Below are positions 54,687 to 61,165 of a stretch of 61,165 nt of DNA, one piece after another (the stretch's first letter is position 1; each line of letters starts with the position of its first letter). The notes below the pieces were generated by a model. That model was given only the letters and a program-made list of their open reading frames with translations, searched no databases and was not told the DNA's origin. This DNA comes from Bacteroidales bacterium (GTDB lineage Bacteria; Bacteroidota; Bacteroidia; Bacteroidales; Bacteroidaceae), in contig SFPF01000025.1 in NCBI GenBank assembly GCA_004552155.1, forward strand, positions 1 through 61,165. Reading direction: 5' to 3'. The translations under genes and the position numbers were made by a program.

Positions 54687-54706
54687 ACCCTTATCCCTAT
54701 CATGAT

Positions 54707-54743
54707 AAATCGGGTGCGCAACGGTTGCGCACCCGATTTTTTT
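54707..54743 (+). terminator. Terminator after the GH85 gene
   Basis: A perfect 16-bp stem (54707-54722 with 54724-54739) continuing into T residues. It ends the susC-susD-GH85 transcript. The gap to 55116 further contains palindrome array 4 and a TAATTTTG element at 55093-55100. Confidence 0.9.
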
Positions 54744-54871
54744 ATCTGCCTCACGGGAGGGACGTTTAATGCCTTTTAGTCAATTATTATCAAGTTCAAA
54801 CATTTTGCCATCAGCAAGAAAATTTTCCCTTTCTGCCTGATTTTTTTTACTATCATATCAGAGATTTTTTA

Positions 54872-54949
54872 TTACAAACTTTCTAACATGCGTTACAAAC
54901 TTTGTAATACATGTTACAAACTTTGTAATACGTGTTACAAACTTAGTAA
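54872..54949. repeat. Array 4 of four 15-bp palindromes at 21-bp spacing
   Basis: Units start at 54872, 54893, 54914 and 54935, here all in the mirror form TTACAAACTTTGTAA with one change each in units 1 and 4. Relative to arrays 1-3 the array lies in reverse orientation. Confidence 0.9.
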
Positions 54950-55116
54950 CAAAAAATATCAGGCAGATAGTGAAAAATTTCAGGCAGAAAAGAAGATTTT
55001 GCTCTGTCATGGTATAAGATATCTTACGGTGGAGTGCAATGCCTTTATGGTAATTTTGAAGTGCAATTAAGCCCTGTAACCTAAGAAAATAGTAATTTTG
55101 CGGAAAATTGCGACGT

Positions 55117-55830
55117 ATGAACGGCAAAACGCTTTACATATTCCTCCTGATGCTGTGCCTTGCCACTGGTGTACAGGCGGCGACGGACGACGAACTTCCC
55201 TCGGCAGAGCCCACCATGACCGTGACGAACAATAAGGGGGAAACTTCCGAAGAAACGAGTTTCAACGGCGACGCGCCTATGACGGCAACGTTCCGCGCCA
55301 ACCCGAAAGACCTCGGCGCATACACGCCGCGCTACGAGTGGCGATTTGTCCGCGCTGGAGAAAGCGCACCCTTCCTGACACGCTACGAGGAAACCACCAC
55401 CTACACGTTTGCCGAAAGCGGTACGTTCACCGTAACACTGCTGGTGAGCTTTGTAAACGGCGACGACGTGATTGAATACGACCAAAGCGACGGCGGCGAG
55501 CCGTTCAGCATCACCATCAGCGAGTCGCTGCTGGAATTTCCCAACGCCTTCACGCCCAACGGCGACGGCATCAACGATGTATTCAAGGCCAAGGAGGGCT
55601 ACCGCAGCATCGTATCGTTCAAGGCCATCGTGTTTAACCGCAACGGCAAGAAGCTCTACGAATGGACTGACCCGGCTGGCGGCTGGGACGGCAAGTGCGG
55701 CGGCAAGGACGCGCCCGACGGCGGCTACTATCTCTATGTGCAGGCGCAGGGCGCCGACGGCAAGAAGTACGAATACAAGAAAGTGATTAACGTGCTGCGC
55801 GGATATACGGAAAGCTCCACGGCGCAATAA
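55117..55830 (+). CDS. Exported protein with gliding-motility-type (T9SS type B) C-terminal domain
   Basis: A 237-residue secreted protein. Signal peptide MNGKTLYIFLLMLCLATGVQA, then a PKD-like Ig domain (ATFRANPKDLGAYTPRYEWRF ... TYTFAESGTFTVTLLVS), then the CHU_C/gliding-motility C-terminal domain: LLEFPNAFTPNGDGINDVFK, FKAIVFNRNGKKLYEWTDPAGGWDGKCGGKDAPDGGYYLYVQ. That domain serves export by the type IX secretion system and surface attachment. ATG at 55117 is preferred to the upstream TTG at 55108. A small fold-back repeat lies between this gene and uvrA. Confidence 0.87.
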   Translation: MNGKTLYIFLLMLCLATGVQAATDDELPSAEPTMTVTNNKGETSEETSFNGDAPMTATFRANPKDLGAYTPRYEWRFVRAGESAPFLTRYEETTTYTFAESGTFTVTLLVSFVNGDDVIEYDQSDGGEPFSITISESLLEFPNAFTPNGDGINDVFKAKEGYRSIVSFKAIVFNRNGKKLYEWTDPAGGWDGKCGGKDAPDGGYYLYVQAQGADGKKYEYKKVINVLRGYTESSTAQ

Positions 55831-55843
55831 GCAGAATGTGCTT

Positions 55844-55871
55844 TTAGTAAACAAGTAAACTCGTCTACTAA
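55844..55871. repeat. 8-nt-unit fold-back repeat, copy E (minimal)
   Basis: TTAGTAAACAAGTAAAC and TCGTCTACTAA form the smallest version of the family: only the two outer ends are kept, back to back. It lies 13 bases after the T9SS type B gene and 10 bases before uvrA. Confidence 0.7.
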
Positions 55872-55881
55872 TAAACAAACA

Positions 55882-58714
55882 TTGGACAACAACAAAGAAC
55901 ATACCGAGGCGCACAGCCCGGCAGGACACATCAATATAATCGGTGCGCGAGAGCATAACCTGAAAAACATCAACGTGTCCCTACCGCGCCACAGCCTTTG
56001 CGTGATTACCGGCCTTAGCGGCAGCGGGAAAAGTTCGTTGGCTTTCGACACGATTTATGCCGAAGGCCAACGCCGCTATATCGAGACCTTCTCGGCCTAC
56101 GCCCGCAACTTCCTCGATAGCGTGAATCGCCCCGACGTGGACGAAATAAGCGGCCTCAGTCCCGTGATCAGCATCGAGCAAAAGACCACCAACCGCAACC
56201 CGCGCTCCACCGTGGGCACCATCACCGAAATCTACGACTTCCTGCGCCTGCTCTTCGCCCACGCCGCCACGGCCTACAGTTACGTGACGGGCGAGCCGAT
56301 GGTGAAATATACGGAAGAGAAAATCGTGGACATGCTCCTCTCGGACTACGAAGGGCGCAAGGTGCTTGCGCACGCGAAAGGGACATTACAAGGAACTCTT
56401 CGAGACCGTGCGCAAGAAAGGCTTCCTCACGGTGCGCGTGGACGGCGAACTGCGCGAAGCGGTGCAGGGCATGAAGCTCGACCGTTACAAAAACCACGAC
56501 ATCGAGGTGGTGGTAGACAAACTCAAAGTCAGCGCAAAGGACGTAGAGCGGCTGCGCAAGAGCGTGGGGCATACCCTCGCGCAGGGCAACGGGCTGATGA
56601 TGGTGTACGACAAGGACGCGGAGGCGGAGGGCAAGAACGCTGTGCGCTATTTCTCCAAAAACCTCATGTGCCCCGTCTCGGGCATCAGTTACCGCGAGCC
56701 TGCGCCGCACAACTTCTCTTTCAATTCGGCGCAAGGCGCGTGCCCGCACTGCAAAGGGCTGGGCACGGTGAGCGTCATCGACCAAGAAAAGGTTATCCCC
56801 AATCCCAAGCTCTCTATCCGCGAGGGCGGTCTCGCGCCCTTGGGGAAATATCGCAACGCGGCGATTTTCTGGGAGATTGAAGCCGTTTTGGCTAAATACG
56901 ACTGCGACCTCAACACGCCCTTGCAGGACGTCGGCGAAGAGGCCTTGGCGGAAATATTCAACGGTTCGGCCGAACAGCTGCGCATTCCTGCCGACACGGC
57001 ACGCACCACCAACGACCTCTATCTCACCTACGACGGCCTCGGCAAATATCTGCAACAAATGGCCGACAGCGAGATGACCGCCGCCGCGCAACGCTGGGCG
57101 GAACAGTTCTCGCGCGACGCCGTATGCCCCGACTGCCATGGCACGCGCCTCAACCGCGAAGCCCTCTCCATTGCAGAACTGCAAGAATGGCTCGGCGGCA
57201 TCGAGCCGCAGCTTTCGGAGAAAAACCGCGCCATTGCACACGAGATTTTGAAAGAAATACGCACGAGGCTGCAATTCCTGCTCGACGTGGGCCTCGACTA
57301 CTTGTCGCTCTCGCGCTCTTCCGTGACGCTCTCGGGCGGCGAAAGCCAGCGCATCAGGCTCGCCACGCAAATCGGTTCGCAACTCGTGAATGTACTCTAC
57401 ATTCTCGACGAGCCGAGCATCGGCCTGCACTCGCGCGACAACGCGAAGCTTATCCGCTCGCTCAAAGAACTGCGCGACCTGGGCAACACCGTGATTGTGG
57501 TGGAGCACGACAAGGAGATGATGCTCGCCGCAGACTATATCGTGGACATCGGCCCGCGGGCCGGCCGCCTCGGCGGCGAGGTGGTGTTTGCCGGCACACC
57601 CGGCGAGATGCTGAAAGCCTCTACCCTCACCTCCGACTACCTGAACGGCCGCCGCACCATAGAAATCCCCGCCACGCGGCGCAAAGGCACGGGCATGCTG
57701 CGCCTCATAGGGGCTACGGGCAACAACCTGAAAGGCGTGACGGCTGAATTTCCGCTCGGCACGTTCATCTGCGTCACAGGCGTATCGGGCAGCGGCAAGT
57801 CGACCCTCATCAACGAAACGCTCCTGCCCATTCTCTCGCAAAAGTTCTACCGCTCGCTCAAAGAACCCATGCCTTACGAAAGCATCGAGGGCATCGAACT
57901 GACGGACAAGGTGGTGGCCGTGGACCAAAGTCCGCTGGGACGCACGCCGCGCTCCAATCCCGCCACCTACACCGGCGTATTCTCCGACATTCGCAACCTG
58001 TTTGTCAACCTGCCCGAGGCGAAAATCAGAGGCTACAAGCCGGGACGTTTCTCTTTCAACGTGAAAGGCGGACGCTGCGAGACCTGCAAGGGCAACGGTT
58101 ACAAGAACATCGAGATGAACTTCCTGCCCGACGTGCTCGTGCCTTGCGAAACCTGCCGCGGGAAACGCTATAACCACGAGACGCTCGAAGTGCGCTTCAA
58201 AGGGAAAAGCATTGCCGACGTGCTGGACATGACTATCAATCAAGCCGTCGAGTTTTTTGAAAACGTGCCCAGCATCCTGCACAAAATAAAAGTGTTGCAG
58301 GACGTAGGCTTGGGCTACATCAAACTCGGGCAATCGTCCACCACGCTCTCGGGTGGCGAGAGCCAGCGCGTGAAGCTGGCCACGGAACTCTCCAAGCGCG
58401 ACACGGGGCACACCATATATATATTAGACGAACCCACCACGGGGCTGCACTTCGAGGACATACGCGTGCTGCTCGGCGTGTTGCAACGCCTTGTGGACAA
58501 AGGCAATACGGTGATCGTCATCGAGCACAACATGGACGTTATCAAGTCGGCCGACTACATTATCGACATGGGTCCCGAAGGCGGACGCGGTGGCGGGCAA
58601 GTGGTGGCCTGCGGCACGCCCGAAGAAATCGCGGCCTGGGGCAAAGGGCATACCGCGCCCTTCCTCGCCGAAGAACTTTCGGCTGCGCCTTCACAACAAA
58701 AACAAAATCAATAA
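55882..58714 (+). CDS. uvrA: Excinuclease ABC subunit A, with small deletion
   Basis: DNA-damage recognition ATPase of nucleotide excision repair. INIIGAREHNLKNINVSLPRHSLCVITGLSGSGKSSLAFDTIYAEGQRRYIETFSAYARNFL carries the first Walker A; LSDYEGRKVL is followed in another frame by RTRKGHYKELFETVRKKGF. A lost stretch of about 11 bases (APLV region) at about 56371-56375 explains the shift. Then zinc-module and signature segments (LSGGESQRIRLATQIGSQLVNVLYILDEPSIGLHSRDN), a second Walker A (GVSGSGKSTLI), and LSGGESQRVKLATELSKRDTGHTIYILDEPTTGLH. The apparent start is TTG at 55882. Corrected length is about 947 residues. Confidence 0.94.
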
Positions 58715-58750
58715 ACTCAATAATAATCATTTCAAAAATCTCAAAAAACT

Positions 58751-60585
58751 ATGTTTGAAGGACAACCTAAGGGCCTGTATGCATTAGCTTTGGCCAACAC
58801 GGGCGAGCGCTTCGGGTATTACACGATGCTTGCTGTATTTATTTTATTTTTAAAGGCAAACTTTGGATTCGGTTCCGGCGTAGCAGGAATTATCTACTCC
58901 GTCTTCTTAGGTCTTGTCTATTTCCTTCCCTTGCTGGGCGGTATCCTTGCAGATAAATTCGGCTACGGGAAGATGGTGACATCGGGCATCTCCATTATGT
59001 TTCTCGGTTACGTGCTCCTTTCAGTTCCCCTCGGGGCAAACACCTTGGCAGTCATTGCAATGGGAGCCGCGCTGCTGCTTATCAGTCTGGGCACAGGCTT
59101 GTTCAAGGGCAATCTGCAAGTAATGGTCGGCAACCTTTACGACGACGCGAAGTACAGCGACAAGCGCGAATCGGGCTTCTCACTCTTCTACATGGCCATC
59201 AACATCGGTGCCATGTTCGCCCCCACCGCCGCAATCGCCGTAAAGAACTGGGCAATCAACTCGCTGGGTTACTCCGAAGGTGCCGCCTACCATTTCTCGT
59301 TTGCCGTGGCTTGCGTTTCCCTCATCGTTTCAATGGCCATATATTACGGCCTGCGCTCGTGGTTTGCCAATACCGACAAGAAGAAAGAAGCAAGCAAAAC
59401 CGATGACGCTACCGAGACCCTCTCGCCTGCCGAAACGAAAGAGCGCATTATCTGCCTCTGCCTCGTATTTGCAGTGGTCATCTTCTTCTGGATGGCTTTC
59501 CACCAAAACGGCGCCACTCTGACGTACTTCGCAGATTCGTATACACAAACCGTTTCGACCGGACTGCAAAGTATGGTATTCGATGTGTTCAACCTCGTGG
59601 CAGGCATCTTTATCGTTTATGCCTTGTTTGCCATTTTCCAAAGCAAAACCGCCAAAAGCAAAGGTTATGCGCTTTTGGTAATCATTCTCTCGCTGGCATT
59701 CCTCACATATAAGTTCTTCACCTTAAAGCCTGAGACGGCCGTAGACGCTCCCATATTCCAGCAATTCAATCCTTGCTTCGTGGTAGCCCTCACTCCTGTG
59801 AGCGTTGCGCTCTTCGGATTTCTCGGCAAAAAAGGCAAAGAACCCAAAGCCCCCACAAAAATTGGTCTTGGCATGCTCGTTGCAGCAGTGGGCTTCTTCG
59901 TAATGGTGGGCTCTTCGATGGGACTGCAAAAACCGGCAGAAGCCGACAACATCAAAAATGCAAAGGTTCTCTTGAAGCAGCATGAGCTGCTCAACGCAAG
60001 CGACAAAGCCGTTGCCGCCGCCAACTATGACTCTATTTACAACAAAATCAAGAGCGAAGATCCCGAAAAGGACAAGAAAGGCTTTGAGGCAACTTTCAAT
60101 CTCGAAACCGCGAAGATCCCGAAAAGGACAAGAAAGGCTTTGAGGCAACTTTCAATCTCGAAACCGCCAACGCCTCTGGCATCGCCAAGCACCTCACGTT
60201 CATTCAACCCGAAGAGCGCTTGGAATGCGTGAAGAATCTTTCAGAGGCAAAGATAACCGAGCTGAAAGAATACAAGTCGCAAGAAGAGCGCATTACGGCA
60301 AACTGGCTTATCCTGACTTATCTAATCTTGACGCTCGCCGAATTGCTCTTATCGCCCATCGGCATCTCCTTCGTGAGCAAGGTGGCACCGCCTCAATATA
60401 AGGGCATGATGATGGGCGGCTGGTTCGTTGCCACCGCCGCAGGTAACCTTTTGGTCGCTATCCCTGCCCTTTTGTGGGATGCAAACGTTTCGCTGCCAAT
60501 TATTTGGGGCGTGCTTGCCGGCATCTGCCTGCTCAGCGCACTCTTCATCTTCTCGATTATCAAGAAACTCGAAAAGGTCAGTTAA
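58751..60585 (+). CDS. POT-family proton-coupled peptide transporter, interrupted by a 56-bp duplication
   Basis: An inner-membrane importer of di- and tripeptides. The start MFEGQPKGLYALALANTGERFGYYTMLAVFILFL contains the family ExxERFxYY motif; GGILADKFGYGKMVTSG and GTGLFKGNLQVMVGNLYDD (the PTR2 signature region) follow, and a total of about 12 membrane helices. In a periplasmic or cytosolic loop (NKIKSEDPEKDKKGFEATFN) an exact 56-bp duplication shifts the frame; after it NASGIAKHLTFIQPEERLECVK and the last helices continue to IKKLEKVS. Corrected length is 592. Its own terminator follows at 60720. Confidence 0.9.
60054..60165. repeat. Exact 56-bp tandem duplication inside the POT gene
   Basis: Bases 60054-60109 recur unchanged at 60110-60165. 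The length is not a multiple of three, so the frame is lost. Deleting one copy gives one continuous transporter. Confidence 0.95.
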
Positions 60586-60597
60586 TCCCTCCGATTA

Positions 60598-60698
60598 TTA
60601 GTAGACGAGTAGACGAGTAAACGAGTAGACGAGACAGAAATGTCTTGATTCGAGTAACTTGTCTTGTTTACTCGTCTACTTGTAAACTTGTTTACTAA
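60598..60698. repeat. 8-nt-unit fold-back repeat, copy F (most regular)
   Basis: TTA, then four consecutive GTARACGA units, GACAGAAATGTC, a short centre, then the inverted arm ending CTTGTTTACTAA. 101 nt in all. It lies 13 bases after the POT gene and before its terminator. Confidence 0.88.
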
Positions 60699-60719
60699 AT
60701 CCCCTGCACATACAGTCTC

Positions 60720-60766
60720 GCCCGAGCCGCGCAAAAAGGAGTTTGCGCGGCTCGGGCTTGTTTTTG
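60720..60766 (+). terminator. Terminator after the POT gene
   Basis: A perfect 16-bp stem (60720-60735 with 60742-60757) and TTGTTTTT. A TAATTTTG -7 element for the next gene follows at 60833-60840. Confidence 0.9.
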
Positions 60767-60866
60767 GCATTTTCATGGCAGAAAGTTTCAAAAAAAGCAA
60801 CTATCTGCTAATGTAAAGCAAGAAATAATTGCTAATTTTGCGCTGTAACAGACAATATTAATAGCT

Positions 60867-61165
60867 ATGAGCGATGAACTAAGAATCATCATCAGCGGCG
60901 GAGGCACGGGAGGACATATTTTCCCGGCCGTTTCTATTGCCGATGCCATTCGGCGCAAACGCCCCGAAGCCAAGATTTTATTTGTCGGCGCAGAAGGCAG
61001 AATGGAGATGCAGCGCGTGCCGGCCGCAGGCTATGAAATCAAAGGCCTACCCATTGCCGGTTTCGACCGCAAAAGGCTTTGGAAGAACTTTGCCGTAGTG
61101 ATGAAAATCATAAAGAGCCGCAGACTGGCAGCAGGCATCCTTAAAGACTTTCGCCCGCAGGTGGC
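60867..61165 (+). CDS. murG: MurG, UDP-GlcNAc:lipid I GlcNAc-transferase (5' part)
   Basis: Adds GlcNAc to lipid I to make lipid II at the inner face of the cytoplasmic membrane. The first 99 residues are visible, MSDELRIIISGGGTGGHIFP then AVSIADAIRRKRPEAKILFVGAEGRMEM, with the glycine-rich GGGTGGHIFPA loop of the GT28 acceptor domain and KGLPIAGFDRK. The gene runs off the right edge. In this group murG lies in the division/cell-wall cluster, which probably continues beyond the window. ATG at 60867 is the only reasonable start. Confidence 0.94.
   Translation, partial: MSDELRIIISGGGTGGHIFPAVSIADAIRRKRPEAKILFVGAEGRMEMQRVPAAGYEIKGLPIAGFDRKRLWKNFAVVMKIIKSRRLAAGILKDFRPQV

Noticed and set aside
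47004..60165. Programmed frameshifting or phase variation as a general explanation of broken frames
   Set aside because: No slippery sequence plus structure at the sites, and essential single-copy genes such as dnaA and uvrA are hit too. Assembly error explains all cases more simply.

Overview
The window looks like a Bacteroidales chromosome, most likely Prevotellaceae, at roughly 55% G+C. The evidence is a SusC/SusD pair, type IX secretion (T9SS) tails, a methylmalonyl-CoA decarboxylase-type operon, a PadR/PspC pair, near-absence of Shine-Dalgarno sites, and repeated promoters of the Bacteroidetes form TTTG-N19/20-TAnnTTTG (upstream of tRNA-Gln, the amidase, the DUF1573 gene, the Phe leader, TetR, PadR and susC). 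Bases 1 to about 250 are different: they encode, on the minus strand, part of a Firmicutes-like efflux adaptor that abuts a headless fucosidase, so the left edge is probably a chimeric join.

Layout. 0.25-3.6 kb: a GH29 fucosidase fragment and a secreted multidomain protein. 3.7-7.1 kb: amidase, MCE transporter subunit, ArgR, small PspC protein. 7.2-10.6 kb: tRNA-Gln(CTG), dnaA, a DUF1573 lipid/envelope-type protein, tRNA-Pro(CGG). 10.6-16.1 kb (minus strand): a GH127-like gene, then the aromatic operon pheA - aminotransferase - DAHP synthase/chorismate mutase - tyrA, preceded by a Phe/Tyr-rich leader peptide and a classical antiterminator/terminator set. 16.2-18.0 kb: an unknown protein, an LRR relic and a DUF1016 nuclease. 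18.6-25 kb: xth, sppA, lpxK, purine nucleoside phosphorylase, DUF554, purA. 25-28.8 kb: TetR, PadR, PspC and PAP2 genes. 28.8-32.8 kb (minus): hemolysin III, cdsA, ftsH, rsfS. 33.6-38.1 kb: a phosphoesterase lipoprotein, an outer-membrane protein, and a broken TolC/ABC-2 efflux locus interrupted by a 2.1 kb phage tail fragment. 38.2-40.3 kb: an ABC transporter with a GntR regulator and a good operator. 40.5-45.4 kb: a TonB-type receptor and the carboxylase operon. 45.6-54.7 kb: a Cys/Lys-rich exported miniprotein and a susC-susD-GH85 locus that would take up and cut N-glycans; a fucosidase is at the far left of the window. 55-61 kb: a T9SS type B protein, uvrA, a POT transporter and the start of murG.

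Two themes run across the window. First, intergenic DNA carries at least five dispersed hairpin or palindrome families: four arrays of four 15-bp palindromes at exactly 21-bp spacing; six fold-back elements built of an 8-nt unit; three 58-nt hairpins with compensating ends; one large nested inverted repeat; and one 92-bp element ending in 20-bp palindromes. Second, many conserved genes, including dnaA, uvrA, ftsH and aroF, carry 1-bp shifts, short deletions or exact tandem duplications (28 and 56 bp). Because essential genes are hit, I read most of these as assembly or gap-closure errors; function calls for those genes describe the intact family. The best candidate for real unreported biology is the Phe/Tyr attenuator, followed by the 21-bp palindrome arrays.
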